Assembly: GCF_001971705.1 (NCBI RefSeq)
Contig: NZ_CP019327.1
Span: 3,333,438 to 3,397,437, forward strand
Direction of reading: 5' to 3'
Length of the DNA: 64,000 nt
Source of the DNA: Natronorubrum daqingense
GTDB lineage: Archaea; Halobacteriota; Halobacteria; Halobacteriales; Natrialbaceae
In this document: positions 30,977-39,703 of the stretch, one piece after another
Layout of the letters: each line of letters starts with the position of its first letter
Position numbering within the stretch: the first letter of the stretch is position 1
Translations under genes and position numbers: made by a program
The notes under the pieces: generated by a model
What the model was told of the DNA's origin: nothing
Database searches by the model: none
The model's input: only the letters and a program-made list of their open reading frames with translations

Positions 30977-33679
30977 TTAGACGGCCGGTAGCGTGAACGA
31001 GAAGGCTGCTCCCTCGCCGGGTTCCGACTCGACCCAGATCTCTCCGCCGTGGCGTTCGATGATGCGCCGACAGAGTGCAAGGCCGATACCGGTTCCGTCG
31101 TACTCACTCCGACTGTGCAGTCGCGTGAACACCTCGAAGATCCGCTCTGCGTCGTCCGGGTCGATGCCGATTCCCTCGTCTTCGACGGTGACCGTCCACT
31201 CATCGTGCGTTCGAGCGGCCGAGACGGATATTTGTGGCTCTCCCTCGCTGTACTCGATCGCGTTGTCGAGGACGTTCTGGAAGACTCGCCGTAACTGACT
31301 GGCGTCTCCCTCGACCGTCGGAAGCGACTCCGCGTTCACCGTTGTACCACTTTCTTCGAGTCGAACCTCGAGGTCGGCGATTACCTCCTCGAGGACCGTA
31401 TCGAGATCGACCGGCGCCAACGGACTGCCCCGCGTTTCGATGCGAGAGTACGCGAGCAGCCCCTGAATCATCTCTCGCATGCGTTCGGCACCGTCGACGG
31501 CGAACGCGAGGAAGTCGCGGCCGTCCTCGTCGAGGTCGTCTCCGTACCGATTCTCGATGAGTTGGAGGTAACTCGAGACCATCCGCAGCGGTTCCTGCAG
31601 GTCGTGACTGGCCGCGTAGGCGAACTGTTCCAGTCGTCTGGTTTCCGCACGCAACTCGTCGATGTACTCCTGGCGCTCGAAGTGAAAGGTCAACAGGGTC
31701 GCTACCGTGTCGATCAACTCTCGCTCCTCGGCGACAAACGACTCGTCGGTTTCGTGTCGGGTGACCACGTCGATTGCAATTCGCGTTCCACTGGCCGTCG
31801 CGCTGTGGGCCGTAATCGACCGTTCGAGGGGTTCGTACCCATCGGTCGTCGCCTCGTGCCTGCCGAATGTGACCCGCGCGTCAGTGAGTTCCGGTGCGTG
31901 AAAGGACTGAGGAAGCTTCGACACGAACTCGTCGAGCAGTTCGTCGACCGGCTGGTCGCCGGTCTCGAGTAAGTCCGTGGCGAGTTGGACGGCGGCGAGT
32001 TCCTTCTCTCGCTCCTTGAGTTTACGTTTCCGGCGCTCGATTAACTTCTTGAGATCCGTAATGTCCGTCGCTGTCGTGACCACCTGCTCGGGCTCTCCTC
32101 GGTCGTCGGTGATCGGCGTCGCGTTGACGGAAAGCCAGCGCTGTTGCTCGTCGGGTAGCTCGAGACGAATCTCCCTGTCGTACACCGGCTGTCCCGTCTC
32201 GAAGACGCGACTCGCAGGTCGATCGTCGACCGGAACGAGCTGTCCGTCCGCGTCGAACATCTCCCGTTGCCCCGCGGTGTAAGCCGTCATATTCGATCCC
32301 GACAATCCGAGCAAGTCGGCCATCCGTTCGTTCGCCCGGTTTGTCGTTCCATCGCGGTTGACGACGGCGATTCCGACCGGACTCGTCTCGAGGATTTGCT
32401 CCGTGAGGTCGCGTTCGCGCTGGAGTTGTCGTTCGCGCTCTCGTCGATCGGACATATCCCGCGTAACCTTCGCGAACCCCTGCAATTCGCCGTCGTTTCG
32501 AATCGCGGTAATCGTCACGTTCGCCCAGAACTCGGCTCCGTCTGCTCGGACGCGCCAGCCTTCGTTTTCGACCGAACCGCGTTCTCTCGCCCGTTTGAGG
32601 TTTCGCTCGGGAATGCCGTTTTTCCGATCCGCTTCCGTATAAAACAGCGAGATGTGCTCGCCGAGGACGTCCTCGGCCTCGTAGCCCTTGATCTGTTCGG
32701 CACCACCGTTCCAGCTCACGATGTTGCCCTCCGTGTCGAGCATGAAAATCGCGTACTCTTCGACTGCGTCTACCAGCGATTGAAATCGTTGCTCGCTCTC
32801 GAGTTGGGCCCGTTCTGACTCCTTTCGCTGCGTCACGTCGTAGTACAGTTCGATCCGCCCTCCCGCGTATCGGCCCGAATCGATCGGTTTGCTCCGATGC
32901 TCGAGCCACCGATCCTCACGGCCATCGCCGCCCGTGATTCGACACTCGAACTCCTCGACGTACGTGTTGTCCTCGTAGGTCGCGAGGACGTTCGTCGCGA
33001 ACGTTTCGGGGTCGGCAAAGTTGTCCTTGATCGTCTCGTCGATGACCGTCGGCTTGTTCTGACCGACGACCTTGGCCCGGTCGATTCCGAAGTACGTCTC
33101 GATCGTCCCGTTGATCCACGCGATATCGAACGATTCGTCGAGGACGAACACGCCGATGTCGGCCTCGTCCATGACCGACGGAATCGGTTCACTCGCGCTC
33201 ACCGCCGGTCGCTGGTGGCCGCCAGAATCGTCATCACCTTCGAGGTCACGAACGACGCCAACACTCCCGGCAAACTCTCCACCGATGCGAAGCCCTTCGA
33301 CCGTCGCCTCACCCGATACCCGTTTCCCACCGGTCGTTTCGATTACGAACTCGAGTGACTCGTCCGTCTCGTCCGTCTCGTCCGTCTCGCCCGTCTCGCT
33401 CGTCTCGTCCTCGCCCTCGAGCGACGAGCGAATTCCGTCCTCGAGTCGCGAGCGCGTTGGCCCATCGACGACGAGTGAGACGTGTTCACCGAGCAGCGTG
33501 TCGCGGTCGTATCCGCTCGCCTCGACGAACGCGTCGTTGACCGCAAGAAAGTGGCCGTCCGAATCCAGTTGATAGACGCTCTCCGATACGTTTTCGGCGA
33601 GCGTTCGGAAGGATCGTGCATGGAGTAGTTCACTGTCGATATCGGCGTCCGACCGTGTCCCATCCCCCAGATCACTCAT
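30977..33679 (-). CDS. Multi-PAS sensor histidine kinase, cytoplasmic
   Basis: A 900-residue kinase without transmembrane segments. PAS domains begin near residues 22, 165, 285 and 410 (for example VYQLDSDGHFLAVNDAFVEAS and YAIFMLDTEGNIVSWNGGAE); a coiled-coil (IERRKRKLKEREKELAAV) and a GAF-like region follow. The HisKA motif YAASHDLQEPLRM puts the phospho-acceptor at His692, and the HATPase has FQNVLDNAIEYSEG, DEGIGI and GTGIGLALC. The bacteriophytochrome-type HisKA is common in haloarchaea. There is no receiver or partner gene nearby, so the output is unknown. An ETD repeat near residue 95 is encoded by 9-bp units. Confidence 0.93.
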   Translation of the reverse strand: MSDLGDGTRSDADIDSELLHARSFRTLAENVSESVYQLDSDGHFLAVNDAFVEASGYDRDTLLGEHVSLVVDGPTRSRLEDGIRSSLEGEDETSETGETDETDETDESLEFVIETTGGKRVSGEATVEGLRIGGEFAGSVGVVRDLEGDDDSGGHQRPAVSASEPIPSVMDEADIGVFVLDESFDIAWINGTIETYFGIDRAKVVGQNKPTVIDETIKDNFADPETFATNVLATYEDNTYVEEFECRITGGDGREDRWLEHRSKPIDSGRYAGGRIELYYDVTQRKESERAQLESEQRFQSLVDAVEEYAIFMLDTEGNIVSWNGGAEQIKGYEAEDVLGEHISLFYTEADRKNGIPERNLKRARERGSVENEGWRVRADGAEFWANVTITAIRNDGELQGFAKVTRDMSDRRERERQLQRERDLTEQILETSPVGIAVVNRDGTTNRANERMADLLGLSGSNMTAYTAGQREMFDADGQLVPVDDRPASRVFETGQPVYDREIRLELPDEQQRWLSVNATPITDDRGEPEQVVTTATDITDLKKLIERRKRKLKEREKELAAVQLATDLLETGDQPVDELLDEFVSKLPQSFHAPELTDARVTFGRHEATTDGYEPLERSITAHSATASGTRIAIDVVTRHETDESFVAEERELIDTVATLLTFHFERQEYIDELRAETRRLEQFAYAASHDLQEPLRMVSSYLQLIENRYGDDLDEDGRDFLAFAVDGAERMREMIQGLLAYSRIETRGSPLAPVDLDTVLEEVIADLEVRLEESGTTVNAESLPTVEGDASQLRRVFQNVLDNAIEYSEGEPQISVSAARTHDEWTVTVEDEGIGIDPDDAERIFEVFTRLHSRSEYDGTGIGLALCRRIIERHGGEIWVESEPGEGAAFSFTLPAV
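33361..33405. repeat. 9-bp repeat (about five units) within the histidine kinase gene
   Basis: Five successive 9-bp units, CGTCCGTCT three times then two variants, encode the Glu-Thr-Asp repeats between the first PAS domain's central part and its last strands. The unit is a multiple of three, so slippage changes only linker length. Confidence 0.8.
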
Positions 33680-33786
33680 TATCGTCGAAAGTCGTCACCA
33701 GCAGTTAAACCCTTGTTCGAATTACGACGGGTGGGATAACCTGTGTTCTGTACCGATTCGTGGACGGTTGCGTGTCAAATGAACCG

Positions 33787-35181
33787 TTACGTGTCAGATG
33801 AATCGTCCCACGATCGAGGCCAGATGTCAGCGGCGCGCATTCCCGGTTCGTAGGACTGCGATTGCAACTGTTCGCGGAGGTCGCGCTCGTCACGACGCGG
33901 GAGCTGACGGCGCGTCGCGTCCCGAACCAACAACGCCGTCAGCATGGCGTGCTCTCGGAGATTCCGCGGATCGACCTTGTCGCGCGTGTCCGCCGCCGTG
34001 TGCCCCCACCCGCGCCCCCGCTCGGCCCCTTCGGGCGGCTCGCTGTGTAACTGGAGCGCCGGGACGCCCTCGCGAAGGAACGGCCAGTGATCGCTGAACG
34101 GATGTGGATCCGGCTCGTGAGAAACCGGCTGTCCGGCCGCGTCCGTGACTTCCTCGGCCATCGCTTCGATCGCCGTGGAGCCGTGTGAGTACGCCCGAAG
34201 CGTCCGAAAGCGACCCGCACCGTCGACGTTGATCACTGCCCGAATCGACTCGAGGTCGAGTTCCTCGGCCAGCGCCTCGGCACCCAGCAAGCCGATCTCC
34301 TCGCAGCCGACGCCGGCGACGCGAACCCGACACTCGAGGTCGGCTTCGAGTTCGGCGAGGATCGCACTCGCCCCCGCAACGGTCGCGATGCCACAGCCAT
34401 TGTCGAGCGCCCCTTCCGACGTGTCGTGGGCGTCGTAGTGGGCGACGACGAGCACCTCCTCGTCCGTGTCCGGCCCGAGCGTGCCGTGGACGTTCTGACT
34501 CGAGCCCGGTTCGGTCGACGCGTCGACGCGGATCCGGGCTCGAGCGCCGCGGTCGGCGTACTCGCGGAGCCAGTCGTGGGTTTCAGCGCTGACGCCGACT
34601 CCCGGCATCGCGGCTTCGGCGTCGAACTTCAACGCCCCCGTCGGCGGCAACTGGCCGGGAATGTGGTTCGCGAAGACGAACGCGTCGGCACCGGCAGCGA
34701 CCGCGTGACCGAACTTCTCCATCCGGTGAACGAATCGCTGCCCGGACGGCGTCGTCGTGCTCGCGACCGCAATTTTCCCCTGCAGGTCGATCTCCTCGAG
34801 TTCCGCCGGGGTTCCGTAACCGACGTCGACCAGTTCCCCTCGGACGTCCCCCGCCGGCGCGTAGGGCAGCGCGATCGCCTCGAACGAGCGTCCCGACTCG
34901 GACTCGCCGTCTCCTCCTACGGTATCCAGAACGGCGAGTTCCGTCGTCCCCCGTTCCCAGTGTTGCATCGGGAACTCCGCTTGCTGTACGTCCGCGAGGC
35001 CGGCGACGGAAAACGCCTCGCCGACGAGGTCGGCGGCTCGTCGCTCCCCGGGCGAGCCCCCCATTCGGTGGGGAAGTTCGGTGAGCTTCGTCAGCAACTC
35101 CCAGCCCCGGTCGTCACTCCACGCACGGCCGAGCGCGAGAGCGAGGTGATCGGCGTCGTCACCCAAACGTTCGTCGTCCAT
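33787..35181 (-). CDS. M28 family zinc aminopeptidase
   Basis: A 464-residue protein with the M28 metal site: VVAHYDAHDTSEGALDNGCG, GVGCEEIGLLGAEALAE, AVINVDGAGR and a late GHTAADTRDKVDP. An inserted region (about residues 125-230) resembles a PA domain. No signal peptide or Tat motif is present, so the enzyme is probably cytoplasmic and trims peptides, possibly together with the divergent oligoendopeptidase F gene, whose start lies 85 bp away. The GTG/ATG choice is not in doubt: ATG 35181 gives the natural N-terminus. Confidence 0.9.
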   Translation of the reverse strand: MDDERLGDDADHLALALGRAWSDDRGWELLTKLTELPHRMGGSPGERRAADLVGEAFSVAGLADVQQAEFPMQHWERGTTELAVLDTVGGDGESESGRSFEAIALPYAPAGDVRGELVDVGYGTPAELEEIDLQGKIAVASTTTPSGQRFVHRMEKFGHAVAAGADAFVFANHIPGQLPPTGALKFDAEAAMPGVGVSAETHDWLREYADRGARARIRVDASTEPGSSQNVHGTLGPDTDEEVLVVAHYDAHDTSEGALDNGCGIATVAGASAILAELEADLECRVRVAGVGCEEIGLLGAEALAEELDLESIRAVINVDGAGRFRTLRAYSHGSTAIEAMAEEVTDAAGQPVSHEPDPHPFSDHWPFLREGVPALQLHSEPPEGAERGRGWGHTAADTRDKVDPRNLREHAMLTALLVRDATRRQLPRRDERDLREQLQSQSYEPGMRAADIWPRSWDDSSDT

Positions 35182-35234
35182 ACGCCCCCTTCGCGCTCGA
35201 GTGAGTTATGCGTCGGGCTGCGCCTCTGCCGACA

Positions 35235-35243
35235 TGTTTTACC
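35235..35243 (+). promoter_or_regulatory. TATA box of pepF
   Basis: TGTTTTACC centred 28 bp before ATG 35267, fitting a leaderless haloarchaeal transcript. It lies in the short divergent gap between the M28 peptidase and pepF. Confidence 0.5.
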
Positions 35244-35266
35244 ACCTTCGCTCCAATAGCCGAACT

Positions 35267-37078
35267 ATGAGTTCCGTTCCCGAACGATCTGCGGTCGACG
35301 AGGCCGATACCTGGGACCTCGAGAGTATTTACGCCTCCGACGAGGAGTGGGAGGCTGCGTACGAATCGGTCGCCGAGCGAGTCGACGACCTCGCCGCCTA
35401 CGAGGGCCAGACGACCGACGACGCGAGCACCCTTCTCGAGGTCTTCGAACTCCGTGACGAGGTCATGCGCGAGGTGGCGATGGTCGCCTCCTACGCTCGC
35501 ATGCGTCGCGACGAAGATACGACGAATCAACAGTACCAGGCCCTGACTGCACGCGCACAATCGCTCGCAGCCGACGCCCAGTCCGCGGCGTCGTTCATCG
35601 AACCGGAACTCCAGGAGTTGACTCGCGAGGAGTTCGAGTCGATGGCCGGTTCCGAACCCGCTCTCGAGACATACGACCACTACGTCGACGACATCCTGCG
35701 GATGAAACCGCACACGCGCTCGGCGGAGGTCGAGGCCCTGCTGGCCGACCTGAGCGAGGTCACGGGAGCGACGGGCGAAGTGTACACCATGCTCTCGAAC
35801 GCGGACATGTCGTTCCCGACGGTCGAAGATCCCTCGGGCGAACCGATCGAGATTACCCAGAGCAACCTCACGAACCTGCTCAAACGACCGGAGCGGGAGT
35901 TCCGTCGGACGGTCTACGAGGCCTACTTCGACGAGTGGAGCGACGTTCGCAACACGGTCGCTTCGTCCTACAAGAACAGCGTCAAAGCCGACGTCAAGCT
36001 GGCGCAGGCTCGAAACTACGACAGCGCCCGCGAAGCAGCCCTCGACGGCCCGAACGTCCCCGTCGACGTCTACGACACGCTCGTCGACAGCGTCAACGAC
36101 AACCTCGACAAACTCCACCGCCACGCCGAACTCAAGCGCCACGCACTCGAGGTGGACGACCTTCAGATGTGGGACGTCTACATGCCCGTCACCGGCGGCG
36201 AGAGCCCCGACCTCGAGTACGAACAGGCGAGTGAGTACGTCGTCGAGGCGCTCGCACCACTCGGCGAGGCGTACCAATCTCGCGTCGCCGAGGGCCTCGA
36301 GTCGCGCTGGGTCGACGTCTACGAGAACGAGGGCAAACAATCCGGCGCGTACTCCGGTGGCACCTACGACACCCAGCCGTTCATCCTGATGAACTATCAG
36401 AACGATATCTCCTCGATGTACACGCTGGCACACGAACTCGGCCACTCGATGCACTCTCAGTTGACGAAAGACGAACAGCCCTTCATCTACTCGAACTACG
36501 AAATCTTCGTCGCCGAGGTCGCCAGCACGGTCAACGAGGCCCTGCTGACGAACCACCTCCTCGAGACCGTCGACGACCCCCAGTTCCGCACGCACGTTCT
36601 CAACGAGTTCGCAGAACGCGTCCGCTCGACGCTCTACCGACAGACGCTCTTCGCCGAGTTCGAACACGAAGCACACCGACTCGAAGAGACTGGAGAGCCA
36701 CTCACGGCAGACCGACTCGACGAGGTCTATCGCGGACTCAAAGAAGCGTACTACGAACCCGCCGTCATCGACGACCGCATCGCTCGCGAGTGGATGCGTA
36801 TCCCCCACTTCTACCGCGCGTTCTACGTCTACCAGTACGCGACCGGCATCTCCGCCGCACTCGCCATCGTCGACGACGTGCTCCCCGACGGCCCCGGCAG
36901 CGACCCGAACCGCGACGCCGCCGAGGACTACCTCGAGTTCCTCCGACAGGGCTCTCGAGAGTACCCCCTCGAATTACTCCGGATCGCCGGCGTCGACATG
37001 AGCACGTCCGATCCGATCGATCGGGCGCTCGAGACGTACGGGAAGCGACTCGAGGAACTCGAGCAGTTAGTGGCGTAG
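35267..37078 (+). CDS. pepF: Oligoendopeptidase F (M3 family)
   Basis: A 603-residue metallopeptidase. The zinc motif is TLAHELGHSMHSQL (HExxH), with the downstream Glu ligand in EIFVAEVASTVNEALL. The start DEADTWDLESIYASDEEWEAAY is the typical PepF opening. Members cut oligopeptides of about 7-17 residues in the cytoplasm. The gene is divergent from an M28 aminopeptidase, so the two may form a peptide-recycling pair. ATG 35267 is at leaderless distance from a TATA element. Confidence 0.95.
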   Translation: MSSVPERSAVDEADTWDLESIYASDEEWEAAYESVAERVDDLAAYEGQTTDDASTLLEVFELRDEVMREVAMVASYARMRRDEDTTNQQYQALTARAQSLAADAQSAASFIEPELQELTREEFESMAGSEPALETYDHYVDDILRMKPHTRSAEVEALLADLSEVTGATGEVYTMLSNADMSFPTVEDPSGEPIEITQSNLTNLLKRPEREFRRTVYEAYFDEWSDVRNTVASSYKNSVKADVKLAQARNYDSAREAALDGPNVPVDVYDTLVDSVNDNLDKLHRHAELKRHALEVDDLQMWDVYMPVTGGESPDLEYEQASEYVVEALAPLGEAYQSRVAEGLESRWVDVYENEGKQSGAYSGGTYDTQPFILMNYQNDISSMYTLAHELGHSMHSQLTKDEQPFIYSNYEIFVAEVASTVNEALLTNHLLETVDDPQFRTHVLNEFAERVRSTLYRQTLFAEFEHEAHRLEETGEPLTADRLDEVYRGLKEAYYEPAVIDDRIAREWMRIPHFYRAFYVYQYATGISAALAIVDDVLPDGPGSDPNRDAAEDYLEFLRQGSREYPLELLRIAGVDMSTSDPIDRALETYGKRLEELEQLVA

Positions 37079-37537
37079 CTGTACGTTGCGTCGGTCGGTC
37101 AGCGAACGAGCACACGCTCGAAAACTCACTCGTTCGACAGGTTTTACCAACGACGATAGCCGGCGGTTCCGCTAACCGGTGTCAAAACTGGAACGGAAAA
37201 TATCTACGACATGACATTCTCGTCTGAAAGGTGCGGTGTGCCTTTCCTAGAGGAGGAATTGCGGATCCGTGGGAACGACAGTCGAGTGTCAAATCGACCG
37301 GTCACGGCACCAGACCGCGGCGGATACGAACGTGGCGGCTTCTCCAACCCGTTCTCGATGGTCGTCGAAAACGGTACAGTCGGTGACACGAAAAACTTTC
37401 GTAGCGTCCTTTGGAAATGTTTTCGACCACTCCTCGAGGAGCTACGAATGGACAAAAGCATAGGTTCGTAATACACGAATGGGTGGATAGTATCCGTACT
37501 AATCAACGTTTTAATACCTCTGCTCGATCCTTCCCCT
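37079..37537. other. 459-bp intergenic region before the lactate cluster
   Basis: No convincing gene is seen. Short reading frames exist on both strands at 37204-37623, but their composition is not haloarchaeal (many Ser, Arg, Asn; few Asp, Glu). Base composition becomes markedly AT-richer toward the right, ending in the TTTTAATA promoter element. The stretch probably contains regulatory sites for the lactate cluster, or decayed sequence. Confidence 0.55.
37508..37516 (+). promoter_or_regulatory. TATA box of the leader ORF/lctP transcript
   Basis: GTTTTAATA lies about 26 bp before the ATG at 37538 and about 145 bp before lctP. It is the best TATA element in the gap. The distance fits a leaderless transcript starting at the small upstream ORF rather than at lctP. 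Confidence 0.6.
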
Positions 37538-37669
37538 ATGGTCGGAACGGCTATCACAAAGCGACAATTCTTTCGAGAATTGCTGGATGATATAGGGGGG
37601 AGCTGCGGCATATTAATTAACAATCAACATAATTGTGTTACGGAGGTGACGGCAAATGCCACCTGTTGA
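37538..37669 (+). CDS. Leader ORF (43 residues) overlapping the lctP start
   Basis: ATG 37538 opens a 43-residue frame that begins MVGTAITKRQFFRELLDDIG, contains two Cys in its second half (SCG and HNC), and ends at a TGA 14 bp inside lctP, in another frame. It lies at leaderless distance from a TATA box, whereas lctP has a Shine-Dalgarno site inside this ORF. This arrangement suggests a leader peptide whose translation affects lctP expression, or a genuine small protein. It also contains a hairpin, CAATTCT-TTCG-AGAATTG (37565-37582). It is AT-richer than surrounding genes. Coding status is inference. Confidence 0.45.
   Translation: MVGTAITKRQFFRELLDDIGGSCGILINNQHNCVTEVTANATC
37565..37582 (+). 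promoter_or_regulatory. Perfect hairpin with TTCG loop in the lctP leader
   Basis: CAATTCT and AGAATTG form a perfect 7-bp stem around a TTCG loop, in the mRNA leader of lctP. UUCG-loop stems are stable and could affect translation or elongation; as DNA the same repeat could be a regulator site. No T-run follows, so it is not a simple terminator. Confidence 0.5.
37642..37649 (+). promoter_or_regulatory. Strong Shine-Dalgarno site of lctP
   Basis: GGAGGTGA, a full match to the anti-SD, with 6 nt to ATG 37656. Such a site is unusual in this window, where most genes are leaderless, and decides the lctP start. It implies a leadered mRNA that begins well upstream. Confidence 0.85.
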
Positions 37670-39368
37670 TCTGGTTTACTGGAGCGTTGCCGCCATCCCG
37701 CTCGCACTCCTCATGGTTACGTTGGTCGTCCTCCGGTGGAAGGCACACGAAGCGGCCTCGGTGGGGATGTTCGCTGCGATACTCATTGCGTTTAGCGTCT
37801 ACGAGATGGATCTCTCCGGACTTGCGGTTGCCAGTGCAGCCGGCGTCTGGGAGGCAGTTCCCATTCTGTACATCATCATCCCGGCGCTGATATTTTACCA
37901 CGTTATCGACCGAGCACGCGGCTTCGACGCGCTCCGCGAACAGGTCAAATCGTTCACCGAGAACGAATTGTTCCTCGTCCTCGTGGCGGGCTGGGTGTTC
38001 GTCTCGTTCATGCAGTCTATCACCGGCTTCGGGACGCCGATCGTAGTCGCCGCACCGATCCTGCTCGCACTCGGCGTCAAACCGGTGTACGCGGTTGCAA
38101 TTCCCTTGATCGGACACGCGTGGGCGAACACGTTCGGAACACTCGGTGTCGCCTGGGTGACCTTAGAAGGCGTCGTCGAGATGCAGGACGTTCTGCTCAC
38201 GGCCGTCAGCGCCGGAGTCTTGCTCTGGGTCGTGAACATCATCGCCGGTGTGACCATCGCCTACATTTACGGGAGAGGCGAGGCGGTCAGGTACGCACTC
38301 CCGATGGTCGTCGTGATCTCCCTGGTCCACGGGGGCGGACAGCTCCTCGGGATCTACTTCTGGGAACCCGCGTTCGCGAACTTCTTCGCGGCGACGCTCG
38401 CGTTGCTCGCACTCGCCCCGCTCTCGAGATTCTCGCGCTACGCCACGCCGGTCGATGGCATCGAGACGCGTCCTGCGATGATCGAGGACTTCTCTAACTT
38501 GCGTTCTGAGACCCCGACACCAGCGGTCACCGATGGTGGGGAACAGCTAGCGACGTCAGCTCCTGAAACTGGCTCGCACTCCGATGACGGTCTCATGAGC
38601 CTGAAGTTCGCCGCTATTCCCTTCGCCGTCCTCGCGGCTCTCGCTTTCATCACGGGTGCCGTTGAACCCCTCGGTGAGGCGTTGGGTGCTGTCGAACTCG
38701 TTGCCCCCCTTCCGGGTGTCGAAACCGGATTCGGGGTCGAAGTAGCGGCGTTGAGCGCAGCCGACGACGGGCTCGCGGTGTTGAACTATCCCGGCGCGTT
38801 CTTGTTGGTGAGTTCGCTTGTCGCGTACATCGCCTACCGGTACACGGGTCACTACGCGGAAGCCAGCAGACGAAGCGATCACTCGGTCGAAGGATTCACG
38901 ACGGTCGTCCTCCGAACCGCGATTCCCGCATCCGTTGCGGTCGTCGGCTTCCTGGTTATGGCTCTCGTCATGGACTACAGCGGACAGGTAACCGTGCTCG
39001 CACAGGGGCTGGCCCTGGTCGCAACGTCCGATACCTACGGATTCCTCTCTCCGCTCATCGGGGCTCTGGGCTCGTTCATGACCTCGAGTAACACGGCGTC
39101 GAACATCCTCTTCGGCGGCCTCCAGTACGAGACTGCGAACTCCCTCGGAACGAACGAGTCCTGGATCCTCGCCGGGCAAACCGCTGGTGGTGCTATCGGG
39201 AACGCGATATCACCAGCGAACGTCATCCTGGGGACGACAGCCGTCGGGATCGTCGGCCGAGAGGGCGACGTCCTTCGAAAAGTGATTCCCTGGGTTGGTG
39301 CTGTTTGCGCTTTCATCGGCATCCTGATCGTTTTGGCCACCGCTATCGGACTCATGGGGGCGATCTAA
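37656..39368 (+). CDS. lctP: L-lactate permease
   Basis: A 570-residue LctP-family carrier with about 13 helices. Typical motifs are QSITGFGTPIVVAAPIL, LIGHAWANTFGTLGVAW and, near the end, SSNTASNILFGGLQYETA plus GGAIGNAISPANVILGTTAVG. It imports lactate, or related 2-hydroxy acids, with protons or sodium. A soluble loop at about residues 270-320 is low-complexity. It starts from a strong ribosome site inside a leader ORF and abuts a 60-residue membrane protein gene. Lactate dehydrogenase genes are not in the window. Confidence 0.94.
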   Translation: MPPVDLVYWSVAAIPLALLMVTLVVLRWKAHEAASVGMFAAILIAFSVYEMDLSGLAVASAAGVWEAVPILYIIIPALIFYHVIDRARGFDALREQVKSFTENELFLVLVAGWVFVSFMQSITGFGTPIVVAAPILLALGVKPVYAVAIPLIGHAWANTFGTLGVAWVTLEGVVEMQDVLLTAVSAGVLLWVVNIIAGVTIAYIYGRGEAVRYALPMVVVISLVHGGGQLLGIYFWEPAFANFFAATLALLALAPLSRFSRYATPVDGIETRPAMIEDFSNLRSETPTPAVTDGGEQLATSAPETGSHSDDGLMSLKFAAIPFAVLAALAFITGAVEPLGEALGAVELVAPLPGVETGFGVEVAALSAADDGLAVLNYPGAFLLVSSLVAYIAYRYTGHYAEASRRSDHSVEGFTTVVLRTAIPASVAVVGFLVMALVMDYSGQVTVLAQGLALVATSDTYGFLSPLIGALGSFMTSSNTASNILFGGLQYETANSLGTNESWILAGQTAGGAIGNAISPANVILGTTAVGIVGREGDVLRKVIPWVGAVCAFIGILIVLATAIGLMGAI

Positions 39369-39551
39369 ATGGACGAAGTGAAAGCCTACACCGCTGCATT
39401 TCTCCTGATCGCACTCTCACTGCCACTCGTGAGTTACGGGTCGACGAACGGTGTCGAAGCCCTGTCCACGCTCGGATTCGTCGCGATTATCGCTGCCGGC
39501 TGTATCCCGCTCGTGGTGCGCTACGCCGAACGGCTGGGGGCTTCCTCCTGA
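39369..39551 (+). CDS. Small membrane protein directly downstream of lctP
   Basis: A 60-residue protein whose ATG immediately follows the lctP stop. Two hydrophobic segments (YTAAFLLIALSLPLVSYG and LSTLGFVAIIAAGCIPLVV) make a small membrane hairpin with a short charged end (RYAERLGASS). The tight junction suggests translational coupling, so it may be an accessory subunit or regulator of the permease. I do not recognise the family. Confidence 0.75.
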   Translation: MDEVKAYTAAFLLIALSLPLVSYGSTNGVEALSTLGFVAIIAAGCIPLVVRYAERLGASS

Positions 39552-39703
39552 CGGAGCAGAGTCCCCCATGACGAGCAAACGACGGAGTCACGAACGCCAT
39601 ACCACGCAGTGCGTCTCACTTCGAGTAGAGACGAACTCGAGTGACGACTCGTCTCAGGGAACCGAACAGCACGTCACAGCGATCAATTACACAGTTCACC
39701 GCT

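Noticed and set aside
37204..37623. Minus-strand 139-residue protein in the gap before lctP
   Set aside because: Ser/Arg/Asn-rich and poor in acidic residues, no motif, and it runs across the lctP promoter and leader.
39628..39655. Terminator hairpin between the lctP partner gene and ggt
   Set aside because: GAGACGA/TCGTCTC pairs over a 14-nt spacer without a T-run; it is too weak to separate from chance in CTCGAG-rich DNA.
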